A stretch of 64,000 nt of DNA from Algoriphagus sp. Y33. GTDB lineage: Bacteria > Bacteroidota > Bacteroidia > Cytophagales > Cyclobacteriaceae. Below the pieces are notes generated by a model. The model was given only the letters and a program-made list of their open reading frames with translations, ran no database searches and was not told where the DNA came from. The DNA lies in NCBI RefSeq assembly GCF_014838715.1, contig NZ_CP061947.1:2232001-2296000 (forward strand). The letters are read 5' to 3'. The position numbers were made by a program, and so were the translations under genes. Shown here in pieces: positions 37,184-45,174 of the stretch; positions within the stretch are counted from its first letter, which is position 1, and every line of letters begins with the position of its first letter.

Positions 37184-37825
37184 CTAAGAAAGCTGCTCAA
37201 TTGCTACTGCAATTGGTGTAGTACCATCGTGCATACTTATTACTTTTTTATGCGAGGATTTACTTTCCAATATTTCTGAAAGCATTCCAGCCACATTTTC
37301 TATGGAATTTTCTCCGTGATGGTCTATGTTTACCTCAACTAACCCCGATCCTTTAGTCTCTATTAATGCGCCAGGCTGTAGAATTGTAAAGTTCAATTTC
37401 GTTTGGTTGATCAAGAACAAATCTGCATAATGTTTGGCCAGATAATAATCTGTAAGATTCTTGAGGCCTTCTACTTTCCATTTGGAAGGTGAGAGGGAGT
37501 GGATAGCACTTAACATAATGTATCGTTTAACCCCTCTATTTTCTGCAGCCTGCATCGTTTTTACCGCTCCGTGCAGATCTATCTGAAGTAAATTTTTCCC
37601 TCTGGAGCCGGACACAAAGTAAACTGCGTCCACAGCCTGCGGGAAATTTCCGGTAATTACATCCAGCTCTTCTGTAATATCCAGTTCAATTTGGTTGTAA
37701 TTAGCGTGTTCGAAAAACTTGTTTTTTTGCCTGGAAGTACCGATTACGGTATGACCTTGATCTAATAATAGTTGGGTTAGGTTTTTCCCAACCCGTCCAC
37801 TCGCTCCAATTATCAAGATTTTCAT
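37184..37825 (-). CDS. NAD(P)H-binding atypical SDR protein
   Basis: 213 residues. MKILIIGASGRVGKNLTQLLLDQGHTVIG is the Rossmann start of the NmrA/YwnB-like atypical SDR group; YIMLSAIHSLSP replaces the classical YxxxK region and LAKHYADLFL follows. Such proteins are NADPH sensors or reductases. Lies 211 bases downstream of the SDR at 38037, same strand. Confidence 0.85.
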   Translation of the reverse strand: MKILIIGASGRVGKNLTQLLLDQGHTVIGTSRQKNKFFEHANYNQIELDITEELDVITGNFPQAVDAVYFVSGSRGKNLLQIDLHGAVKTMQAAENRGVKRYIMLSAIHSLSPSKWKVEGLKNLTDYYLAKHYADLFLINQTKLNFTILQPGALIETKGSGLVEVNIDHHGENSIENVAGMLSEILESKSSHKKVISMHDGTTPIAVAIEQLS

Positions 37826-38036
37826 ACTATTAAGTTTAAGATTAATTTTTATATAAACATTTCCTTTTTGGATAGCTATGAGTTGTAAGCTATTTCTAAA
37901 TTAATTTTTGCTGGAAACACCCATAACCGATGTTGGATTCTAAAAGATCCTCCTAGATATAGTGACCACCAAATGATAATTAAAATTAGAAGCTCTTTAA
38001 AACAGTCTTTTCAACTACTGATAAGGATAGGATTTA

Positions 38037-38780
38037 TTAAAAATCCTGAATGGTTGGTCTAATTACAATTTCGTTGATATCCACATCAGCAGGTTGTTCG
38101 ATTGCAAAAGCGATTGCCCTTGCCACACTTGAGGCAGGAATAGCTACCTTGTAAAATTCATTGACGCCCTCCGAACTCTCTTGATGGTTGGTACCCAACT
38201 TTAACTCTGAATCCACTGCGCCTGGCTCAATAGTGGTCGTACGTATGTTACCTCCTACTTCATGCCTCAATCCATCACTTATTGCCCGAACAGCAAATTT
38301 AGTCCCGCTGTACACACTTCCTCCCGGACTAAAAACTTTAATCCCGGCCACAGAACCTAAATTGATAAAGTGTCCTGAATTCTGTTTTTGGAAAATGGGT
38401 AAAGCGGCGGAGATTCCATAGAGAACACCCTTGATATTAACGTCAATCATAGCATCCCATTCATCAGTTCTGACCTCTGACATGGGAGCAATGGGCATTA
38501 TGCCTGCATTGTTAATCAATACATCAATTTTACCATAGGTGGCAATGGCTATATCAACTAAGCGCTGCACTTGCTCCTTACTGGTCACATCTGTTACCTG
38601 ATATAATGCTGTACCTCCTTTTGAGGTAATATCTGTTACAATTTTTCTCAATTTACCCGCACGTCTTGCGCCGAGCACTACAATTGCCTCCTTTTCAGCA
38701 AGATACTTTGCCGTTTCTTCCCCCAAACCGCTACTGGCCCCGGTAATCACGATCACTTTGTTTTTTATGTTATTTTCCAT
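38037..38780 (-). CDS. SDR family oxidoreductase (cytosolic, NAD(P))
   Basis: 247 residues. TGASSGLGEETAKYL cofactor motif, NNAGIMP, and catalytic VYSGTKFAVRAISDGLRHE (YxxxK). Closest relative in the window is the SDR at 59038: both share NIKGVL(Y/H)GI(S/A)AALP, KFAVRAISDGLR and the end (I/V)NE(I/V)V(I/V)RPT. 11 bases downstream of the ABM monooxygenase gene, so in one unit. Confidence 0.9.
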   Translation of the reverse strand: MENNIKNKVIVITGASSGLGEETAKYLAEKEAIVVLGARRAGKLRKIVTDITSKGGTALYQVTDVTSKEQVQRLVDIAIATYGKIDVLINNAGIMPIAPMSEVRTDEWDAMIDVNIKGVLYGISAALPIFQKQNSGHFINLGSVAGIKVFSPGGSVYSGTKFAVRAISDGLRHEVGGNIRTTTIEPGAVDSELKLGTNHQESSEGVNEFYKVAIPASSVARAIAFAIEQPADVDINEIVIRPTIQDF

Positions 38781-38791
38781 CCTGTTCGTTT

Positions 38792-39097
38792 TTAAAGATT
38801 TATTGGGTTGGTTAAAACAATCTCCCTAGTTTCCAGTAAAGGCACAATTTGCCCTAAGACCAGCTCCTGAAAATGGGACGAGTTACGGTGCTCCGCCACA
38901 GCAGCTTCTCCGCTGTATCCTTCGAATAATACCAACGTATCCGAGTCTAACTTACTTTGGTGGATTTTATAGAAGAGATTGCCATCCTCTTGGATACTCT
39001 TATCATGTACTGTCTTTAGTAGGGTTAAAACATTTTTGAGCTGACCTTCCTTTACTTTCCATGTCGCAAACACATGTACTGGATTATGATTTTCCAT
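38792..39097 (-). CDS. Antibiotic biosynthesis monooxygenase (ABM)-domain protein
   Basis: 101 residues, single ferredoxin-like ABM domain: VFATWKVKEGQLKNVLTLLKTVHDKSIQEDGN, LFEGYSGEAAVAEHRNSSHFQE. YgiN-like members oxidise quinols or degrade small aromatics. Sits between a DJ-1/PfpI-type protein and an SDR on the same strand. Confidence 0.85.
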   Translation of the reverse strand: MENHNPVHVFATWKVKEGQLKNVLTLLKTVHDKSIQEDGNLFYKIHQSKLDSDTLVLFEGYSGEAAVAEHRNSSHFQELVLGQIVPLLETREIVLTNPINL

Positions 39098-39212
39098 TTT
39101 GACTTTTTTTTAGTTATTAATTTTCTTTTCACATAGAATGGCAGATGCCAACATGGTAAACATGTATTGACCTCCAATAAAGATTTTAAAGGAGGCCAAT
39201 ACAGTTCTCCTA

Positions 39213-40007
39213 TTATTTTTGAGCGGACTCCAATAAAGAAATCATTTTTTCAGCCACTCCTTTGGCTGAGGCTGGATTCTGTCCGGTTACCAAGTTGCCG
39301 TCCGCAATGCTGTGGTCGGACCACGGTGTGGCTGAATGGAATTTTGCCCCTTGTTCTTTCAATGCTGTTTCGAGCAAGAATGGTACATCAGCTATAGCGT
39401 AGTTATTCTCTTCTTCGTCTGTAAAGGAGGTGATGTTCTTTCCGTCGACCAGATAAGTTCCATCACTTAGTTTCACATTTAAAAATGAAACAGGGCCATG
39501 ACACACAGCTCCTAGAACTGCATTGCGTTCATAGGTTTCTTTGATAACTTTTTTGAGAAGTTCATTCTCCGGCATATCCACCATGGGTGCCAGACCACCT
39601 GGTACAAAAACGGCATCGTAGCTGCGAACGTCTGCATCTGCAAGTTTACCGGCCTTTTGCATCGTTTCCCAACCCTTACCTGTCAGAAACGCAAGATTTG
39701 CGGGGTCATCGGCTAAATTAAGGGCATCTAAATAGGGTGTATCACCGGTTAAGCTGGCAAAATCTATCTGATAATCCGCTTGTTCAAATTCGGCATAAGG
39801 GTGCGCCACTTCCGGAAGAAATGTTCCTGTTCTCCTGTTGTTTGGTCCAATCGTATTGGCATTGGACACGATAATTAGAATTTTCTTTTTCATTTTTGTG
39901 TCGTTTGTAAAGTTATTTTTTTGATTTTCTGAGGTGCTTTCCTGTTGGTTTTGTGCAAATGCCGAGAAATAGACAAGTGCCAGCGTGATAATCATAAGTC
40001 TTTTCAT
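39213..40007 (-). CDS. DJ-1/PfpI superfamily protein with signal peptide (Hsp31-like)
   Basis: 264 residues. KILIIVSNANTIGPNNRRTG, PHPYAEFEQADYQIDFAS-like region and LGAVCHGPVSFLNVKL with the nucleophilic Cys place it with Hsp31/glyoxalase III-type class I amidotransferase-fold proteins. Unusually it starts with a clear signal peptide (MKRLMIITLALVYFSAFAQ); without it, a normal cytosolic start would be residue 39 (MKKKILIIVSN). Known members detoxify methylglyoxal or act as chaperones. First gene before ABM and SDR (115-base gap). Confidence 0.85.
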   Translation of the reverse strand: MKRLMIITLALVYFSAFAQNQQESTSENQKNNFTNDTKMKKKILIIVSNANTIGPNNRRTGTFLPEVAHPYAEFEQADYQIDFASLTGDTPYLDALNLADDPANLAFLTGKGWETMQKAGKLADADVRSYDAVFVPGGLAPMVDMPENELLKKVIKETYERNAVLGAVCHGPVSFLNVKLSDGTYLVDGKNITSFTDEEENNYAIADVPFLLETALKEQGAKFHSATPWSDHSIADGNLVTGQNPASAKGVAEKMISLLESAQK

Positions 40008-40046
40008 TTCTGTAATTAGTTAGCTGTTGTTGATTTATTTATAGAA

Positions 40047-40114
40047 CAAATTTACCGTGGAACACCCTCGGGATACGAGGAGCGAAATCACAAAAAAAGC
40101 GTGATTGAGATCAC
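40047..40114 (-). promoter_or_regulatory. Promoter with CRP/FNR-like palindrome upstream of the DJ-1 gene
   Basis: Minus-strand -7 box TAAATTTG (40047-40054) fits the Bacteroidota consensus exactly. GTGATTGAGATCAC (40101-40114) is a CRP/FNR-type site (GTGA-N6-TCAC), centred about 57 bases upstream of the -7 box. A Crp/Fnr regulator gene lies at 41228. Confidence 0.55.
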
Positions 40115-40410
40115 AATTGTGGAGGTGTTAGCCTATAAATCCCCGATATTACCCTTGATTTTTATAAAATTCGATAAGGGATAGATTTGCTTTTTTTATT
40201 GTGTCTCTAAAGCAAACTATACTGTAAATCCCTCTTAAAAATTGATCTGGGATAAGCTTTACCAGCCTTTTTATGGTTGTTAACTGGCATTTCCGCCCGG
40301 AAATATCGATTAATTCTAGAAGTAAGAAGAGATTGTTTCGTTTACTTCAGACGCTGTTTTTATAAACCGCAATGCTGTAATAATTCAAAGTCCTAGGTTT
40401 GAATTATATT

Positions 40411-41060
40411 TTAAAACTTGTTCAGGTCAAATGGCAATTCTCTGATTCGTTCTGCTGTGAGATCAAAAATGGATTCCATCAGTGCAGGAGCGAATGGAGG
40501 GAGCCCTTCCTCACCGGCTTCCCCGGCATTTTCCATGAGATGTATTTCTACGGTAGGCATGTAGTTGATCCTTGGTATGAGATAGTTACAAAAGTCCTGC
40601 TACTCTACTAATCAGTGTTTAAACCCGAACTATGCATTAACGTTCGTAGCGAAGTTTCAAACCGCAAGAAAATCAGTCACTTTGGAGATCGAGTCGTAGC
40701 AGTGCTACGATGAGAGCGAAAAGTGAAGTATAGCGACTGATTTTGAGGTGGTGTGAGCTGTAGTAGATTTTCTAATGCATAATGTGGGTTAAACGTGATT
40801 TCATGGGTAGTTGCCGTACCCAATGCCATTAGAATTGAACCTTCAATCTGCGCATGAATAAATTCCGGATTGAAATACCACCCGCAGTCTACTACCGTCC
40901 TACCCTAACTATTTTCACCTTTCCATTTACGGCTCTTGATACTTTCACAAGTTGGTCCACTGCTTTACCCAAACATTCAGTGACCACCAAGCCGAAGCTG
41001 TTTTAGGTTTTGCCGTACGCTTCCATTAATTTCCAGCTTATTAAGATGACAGCAACAAGC
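40411..41060 (-). pseudogene. Decayed molybdenum hydroxylase large subunit, interrupted by element E4
   Basis: Only the C-terminal third is left. Minus-strand pieces in order: LVVTECLGKAVDQLVKV, DCGWYFNPEFIHAQIEGS, ILMALGTATTHEIT (ends at E4), then past E4 QDFCNYLIPRINYMPTVEIH, LMENAGEAGEEGLPPFAPAL and MESIFDLTAERIRELPFDL up to a stop at 40411. Frameshifts lie before DCGW. Same family as 29054-31228 but a different subgroup. 40115-40410 holds no gene. Confidence 0.85.
40618..40793. repeat. Nested-palindrome element E4 (subtype B)
   Basis: 176 bp, the inverted orientation of E3: ends TTTAAACCCGAACTATGCAT and ATGCATAATGTGGGTTAAA, centre CGTAGC-AGT-GCTACG, inner AAAATCAGTCAC and GCGACTGATTTT. 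Lies exactly between the codons for HEIT(F) and the next conserved block of a decayed molybdenum hydroxylase gene, so it is an insertion. Confidence 0.92.
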
Positions 41061-41227
41061 CGGCTGCAATAGCCACTAAAGAATTAAAATCAGTCCTTTT
41101 TATCGCGATCAGTTAGACTTATCTTCAAAACACCTATGGTTTAGGGATGTGGATTTTGCTTATTGGAATTTTGACAACAGAATCAATGGTTAGAAAAATA
41201 GTTGCGGGTATAAGAACAATTCAGTAA

Positions 41228-41791
41228 ATGGAAAGATTACGTAAGCATATAGAAGAAATAGTTTCGGTTAGTGACCATGAATTTGAGCATATAAAGACAT
41301 TTTTCACTTTAAAAAGAGTTCGAAAACATCAGTTTCTTATTCATGAGGGAGATGAGGTGAAGTACGAGTTCTTGGTTTTGTCAGGGATTTTCAAGGTTTT
41401 TTATGTGGATGAACATGGGAAAGAATACATACTTCAGTTTGCGAAGGAAAACTGGTGGATGTCAGACTATCCGGCTTTTTTTAAAGCACAAAAGGCGGAC
41501 ATGTTTGTGGAATGCATTGAAGCCGGTGAGGTTTTGGTTTCCACCTTGGAATCAAGAGAAAAGATGTCGTCGGATATTCACAAAATGGATCAGTTCTTCA
41601 GGGTAAAGCTAACCAATGGTTACGTTGCTTTACAGCAAAGAATAAGATCTTTGCTGACAAGCAATCCACAGCAGCGCTACGAAGAGTTTGCAATGCTATA
41701 CCCAGATCTGATGCAGCGTATTCCTAAAAAGCTTATTTCGGAATACTTAGGCGTAAGCCGTGAAACATTGAGTAGGCTTTATTCCAAATAA
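41228..41791 (+). CDS. Crp/Fnr-family transcriptional regulator
   Basis: 187 residues. Cyclic-nucleotide-binding fold (FLIHEGDEVKYEFLVLSGIFKVFY, ENWWMSDYPAFF) and a C-terminal helix-turn-helix LISEYLGVSRETLSRLYSK. The Bacteroidota subgroup often lacks ligand residues for cAMP; I see no clear RxS phosphate cassette. May bind the GTGA-N6-TCAC site at 40101. Confidence 0.9.
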   Translation: MERLRKHIEEIVSVSDHEFEHIKTFFTLKRVRKHQFLIHEGDEVKYEFLVLSGIFKVFYVDEHGKEYILQFAKENWWMSDYPAFFKAQKADMFVECIEAGEVLVSTLESREKMSSDIHKMDQFFRVKLTNGYVALQQRIRSLLTSNPQQRYEEFAMLYPDLMQRIPKKLISEYLGVSRETLSRLYSK

Positions 41792-41824
41792 ATAATATGC
41801 TACCCCAATAATACTAATAAAGTG

Positions 41825-42021
41825 CTATCCCTTATCCAAAACCAGGCAGTCGAGCTTGTGGAGATGGTCGTAAAATAAAACGATAAACCAATGATTTTCA
41901 ATAGGAAATGTGCTCTTGAAACTTCCTTTTTTTTGGAAAGTAGTAGGATAACTGAAAATCCCTTTATCATTGAAATAGGTAATGCTCTTGTTTTGAATGT
42001 TATGCACAAAATGTTTTTTGC
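41825..42021 (-). pseudogene. C-terminal gene fragment cut by element E5
   Basis: About 64 codons ending HWFIVLFYDHLHKLDCLVLD before the stop at 41825. The open frame continues only because it runs into E5 (adding MLMHNAGLS from the repeat). Not recognised as a family; the likely remainder on the other side of E5 (KEWGTIKNQLYKIV near 42220-42265) is degenerate. Confidence 0.4.
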
Positions 42022-42218
42022 TTAAACCCGCATTATGCATTAGCATTTCTACGCCACGGCGTACAAGTTATTGCCACCAATAATTGCTTCAAAATCAGTC
42101 ACTGCGTTGCAATTTTTGACTTCACCATATGCGCTGCGGCGGACTTAGTCTCCAGAGAGCCTGATTTTAGTGCAATTAATGGTCTCTTAACGAAACCCAC
42201 TGCAAAATCCAGGTTAAA
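42022..42218. repeat. Nested-palindrome element E5 (subtype A, inverted)
   Basis: 197 bp, reverse orientation of E2: TTAAACCCGCATTATGCATTAG at the left, CAAAATCCAGGTTAAAA at the right, TGCGGCGGA centre partly decayed, inner AAAATCAGTCAC and GCCTGATTTT. 42219-42376 has no gene. Confidence 0.88.
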
Positions 42219-42376
42219 ACAAGCGACTATTTTGTATAGTTGATTTTTAATGGTTCCCCATTCTTTATCAAATTAATCAAAGGATGTCCGGGTTACCTGC
42301 ACCAAAGTTCAGTGTACTCAGCCCGGCGCATGTAGTCTAATCCCGAGAAACTGTAGCAAAACCCAGAAAAGAAAAA

Positions 42377-43285
42377 TTAATTAAATGAGGCACGAAACTC
42401 CAAAGGCGATTGGTTAGTCTTTGTTTTAAATAATTTGCTGAATGACTGCAAATGCTCAAAGCCCAATTCATAGGCAATTTCACTTACCGACAAATCTGTA
42501 GTTGATAATTTTTCTTTGGCCTTCTCAATCAGCTTATTGTGAATGTGCTGTTGAGTACTTTGCCCCGTCAGTGCCTTGAGCAAACTGCGTAAGTAGGTAG
42601 GCGACACGTTTAAATTCTCCGAAACATATTGAACAGTTGGTAAACCTTTACTTATCAAATCATCATTGTTAAAGTAGTCAGAAAGTATTTTTTCCAACTT
42701 ATCAAGCACCTGGTGATTGGTGATTTTCCGGGTAATGAATTGACGCTGGTAAAAGCGCTCCGCATAGTTCAGCAATGTTTCTAAATGGGAAATGATAATG
42801 TCCTGACTGAAATTATCAATATTTGCGTGATATTCGTTTTTGATGTTTTTTACAATGTCATTGATCAACGTTTCTTCTTTGTCAGAAAGGAATAATGCCT
42901 CATTTACGGAGTAGTCAAAGTATTCATACTTTCTAATTTTGTTGGCAAGTGATGTGCCCCATAAAAAATCGGGATGAATGAACAACATCCAGCCTTCCAA
43001 GTTACTAGGTACACCATTCTCTTCTCCACGCAAAATTTGTCCCGGCGATAAAAAAGCCATTAAGCCTTCGTCAAAATCATATTTCTGTTGTCCGTAAAAG
43101 AGTTTGTCACAACCTCTTTTCATTGAAATTACATACAAGTCAAATAATACCGTACTGATATCTGAATTGTTTCTCAAGCCAGTCAAATCAATGATGCCAA
43201 TAAGGGGATGCAAGGGCTTTGGAAGTCCCATTAAACGGTGTATTTCCGTTATGGATTGTATTCTATATGGTTTTGAATTTTTCAC
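42377..43285 (-). CDS. AraC-family regulator, paralogue A
   Basis: 302 residues. N-terminal sensor half with the signature SITEIHRLMGLPKPLHPLIG, FYGQQKYDFDEG, HPDFLWG and VNEALFLSDKEE; C-terminal two-HTH AraC domain (YLRSLLKALTGQSTQQ, LSVSEIAYELGFEHLQSFSKLFK). One of five close paralogues (42.4, 47.5, 49.4, 52.6, 55.1 kb) sharing these signatures. Last gene of a cassette: SDR 43943, small ORF 43655, membrane protein 43300, regulator (14-base gap). Confidence 0.92.
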   Translation of the reverse strand: MKNSKPYRIQSITEIHRLMGLPKPLHPLIGIIDLTGLRNNSDISTVLFDLYVISMKRGCDKLFYGQQKYDFDEGLMAFLSPGQILRGEENGVPSNLEGWMLFIHPDFLWGTSLANKIRKYEYFDYSVNEALFLSDKEETLINDIVKNIKNEYHANIDNFSQDIIISHLETLLNYAERFYQRQFITRKITNHQVLDKLEKILSDYFNNDDLISKGLPTVQYVSENLNVSPTYLRSLLKALTGQSTQQHIHNKLIEKAKEKLSTTDLSVSEIAYELGFEHLQSFSKLFKTKTNQSPLEFRASFN

Positions 43286-43299
43286 TCTACAAAATTATT

Positions 43300-43653
43300 T
43301 TAATTTTTGAACGGATATCCTAACCAAATCAATACCAGCGGTATTGCAAGAAAGGGGATTTCTATTAATGCCATTTTTACATTTCCAGCACGCAATGCCA
43401 TCGCCATAATAAATACGACTGACACTGCATTTAAAATATTGCCATAAAAAAACGCTTTAGGTAGCAGTAAAAGTATACCAATTAACATGGCGGAGGCACC
43501 AAATAAGGGCATCCATGATTCGGCCATGCCCAACTGGGTCATCATTTTTAAGGATTCGGGGTGATTCCTGTAATTGAATGAACCCCAGCCGTGATAGAAA
43601 CTCAAGCCTGCCGAAGCGATCAGCAGCAGTAATGAAATAATGTCCCTTATCAT
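43300..43653 (-). CDS. Small four-helix membrane protein (DoxX-like), copy 2
   Basis: 117 residues from ATG 43653; the frame extends 13 codons upstream but the shorter start gives a clean first helix (MIRDIISLLLLIASAGLSF). Carries YHGWGSFNY and the shared C-terminus GNVKMALIEIPFLAIPLV then LGYPFKN. In an SDR - small ORF - this gene - AraC cassette. Confidence 0.78.
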   Translation of the reverse strand: MIRDIISLLLLIASAGLSFYHGWGSFNYRNHPESLKMMTQLGMAESWMPLFGASAMLIGILLLLPKAFFYGNILNAVSVVFIMAMALRAGNVKMALIEIPFLAIPLVLIWLGYPFKN

Positions 43654-43654
43654 G

Positions 43655-43825
43655 TCATGAGAATATGATGGTTTGTAATAAATAACCGCCAATTATACCA
43701 ATGGGCATGTCTATACTAGCGTTAATCAAATCTGTTCTGGCTTTTATTGGAAATACTTTTCTCAATCTGCAGTACAGATAAAAACCTGCCGGTGGCAGCG
43801 CGTTCGACAACATGATTAAACCCAT
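43655..43825 (-). CDS. Possible small membrane protein, 56 residues
   Basis: Frame from ATG 43825 to a TGA one base before the next start. The C-terminal part INASIDMPIGIIGGYLLQTI would span the membrane. Position in the cassette with a 1-base gap speaks for a real gene, but length and lack of a known family leave it open; it may be a remnant of a longer membrane protein. Confidence 0.35.
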   Translation of the reverse strand: MGLIMLSNALPPAGFYLYCRLRKVFPIKARTDLINASIDMPIGIIGGYLLQTIIFS

Positions 43826-43942
43826 TGGGAGTTTGTCTTTACATGTTGTTTGTGTGTTTATTTTATTCGTTTCTATATAGCGTTGAAAATGGAACTTTGA
43901 AAATGCCTTGATGCTTTTGGTCAGTGCCGGAATCAGAAGATC

Positions 43943-44869
43943 CTAAAAATCAACCTTTGCCAACTTTTTCGATACCTCCCATAATTTCAGAGATACATCT
44001 GCATCGGCTGCTTGTGTTGGTATTTTTGCGATGGAAGGAAATCCCCGGGTTTCACTCATTTTGTTTGGCCCATAATACACCCCTCCTTTAGCATCCGGAG
44101 AAGTGGCTGCAAATAAGGTTGGCAATGCGCCTTGAGCCGGTGGCTGGAACAAAAAGGGAAGAAAAGTTCTGGCAATCCCAGGGCCACTCCATCGCCCTGC
44201 TCCGGTAATAAGTAGATTTGTCCGGGAAACACCCGGATGTGCGGCCATGCTGCTGATGCCCCAACCGTACTTTTCAGATTGACGCTGAAGTTCTAGCGCA
44301 AACATCAAATTTGCGAGCTTTGCCTGACCGTATGCTTTCATTGGGACATAGGAAGATTTTGACTGCAGGTCATTAAAATTGATCTGGCCTGCACGATTTG
44401 CAACACTTGATACCGTAACAACACGGGCATCCGGTGCCTTACGTAATAATGGAAGAAGCCGGGCTGTCAAAGCAAAATGCCCAAGATGGTTTGTACCAAA
44501 CTGTAACTCAAACCCATCAGCAGTTTCGAGTCGTTTTGGCGGTGTCATCACGCCAGCGTTATTGATTAGGAGGTTGATAGCCTGCCCTTTTGAAGTCATT
44601 CTCGAAGCAAAGGCTTTGATTGAAGCCAGATCAGCGAGGTCTATTTTTTCAAAGCTTACTTTTGCCTTCGGATTAATTTGATGGATTTTAGCAATTGACT
44701 CTGCCCCCTTTTCGGCGTTTCGCCCCATCATGATCACATTCCATCCTGCTGAGGATAAAGCCAGCGCATCTTCATAGCCTACTCCTTCTGTACTGCCGGT
44801 GATGACAGCTAAGCCCTCATACCTTTGGGGAATGTTGTTTGCTGTCCAGTTTTTCATTTCGTTTTGCAT
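43943..44869 (-). CDS. SDR oxidoreductase (retinol dehydrogenase-like)
   Basis: 308 residues from ATG 44869. A TTG-initiated extension to 44893 is excluded because that TTG lies in the -7 box of the shared promoter (44890-44895). Cofactor motif ITGSTEGVGYEDAL, NNAGVMTPP, catalytic YGQAKLANLMFALEL. HPGVSRTNLL and the long C-terminal part fit the retinol dehydrogenase/WWOX-like SDRs. First gene of the cassette ending in AraC paralogue A. Confidence 0.9.
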   Translation of the reverse strand: MQNEMKNWTANNIPQRYEGLAVITGSTEGVGYEDALALSSAGWNVIMMGRNAEKGAESIAKIHQINPKAKVSFEKIDLADLASIKAFASRMTSKGQAINLLINNAGVMTPPKRLETADGFELQFGTNHLGHFALTARLLPLLRKAPDARVVTVSSVANRAGQINFNDLQSKSSYVPMKAYGQAKLANLMFALELQRQSEKYGWGISSMAAHPGVSRTNLLITGAGRWSGPGIARTFLPFLFQPPAQGALPTLFAATSPDAKGGVYYGPNKMSETRGFPSIAKIPTQAADADVSLKLWEVSKKLAKVDF

Positions 44870-44889
44870 TTTTTCTGTTTTTTGTTGAT

Positions 44890-44952
44890 GCAAAGTTGCA
44901 GCAACTCCAAAGGACAGGTTTAGCCAATACGCATGTTGTTGTAGTCAAAAAA
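44890..44952 (-). promoter_or_regulatory. Shared operator/promoter no. 3 (SDR 43943)
   Basis: On the + strand: GCAAAG at 44890, TAGCCAATACG at 44921 (31 on), TAGTCAAAAAA at 44942 (21 on). Flanks ACAGGTTTAGCCAA and TTGTAG match the TonB receptor promoter at 34262. Confidence 0.7.
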
Positions 44953-45174
44953 TAGTTATTGTTGGAATAGGCTGTTTATTAGGGAGGCTTGGATAATGAT
45001 TTACACTTTAGCAAAATGGGGCATATCCAACGTTTCTTAGTCAAGCGCTTGTTACCCTCTCCTTGTATCCTTTATTTTTTGGACCTCTCAGTAAAGTAAA
45101 ATTGGACTTATTACTAAACTGACCCTGCCTGATAATCCTGAAATTTGTATCTGAATTAAAATTAAAAATTTCAA

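Noticed and set aside
40399..40611. 70-codon plus-strand frame
   Set aside because: Antisense shadow of the molybdenum hydroxylase remnant, which gives clear homology on the minus strand.
45061..45174. TTGGAC repeats upstream of the epimerase gene as a copy of the shared operator
   Set aside because: The two copies are 23, not 21, bases apart and no half-site lies 31 bases from the -7-like box.
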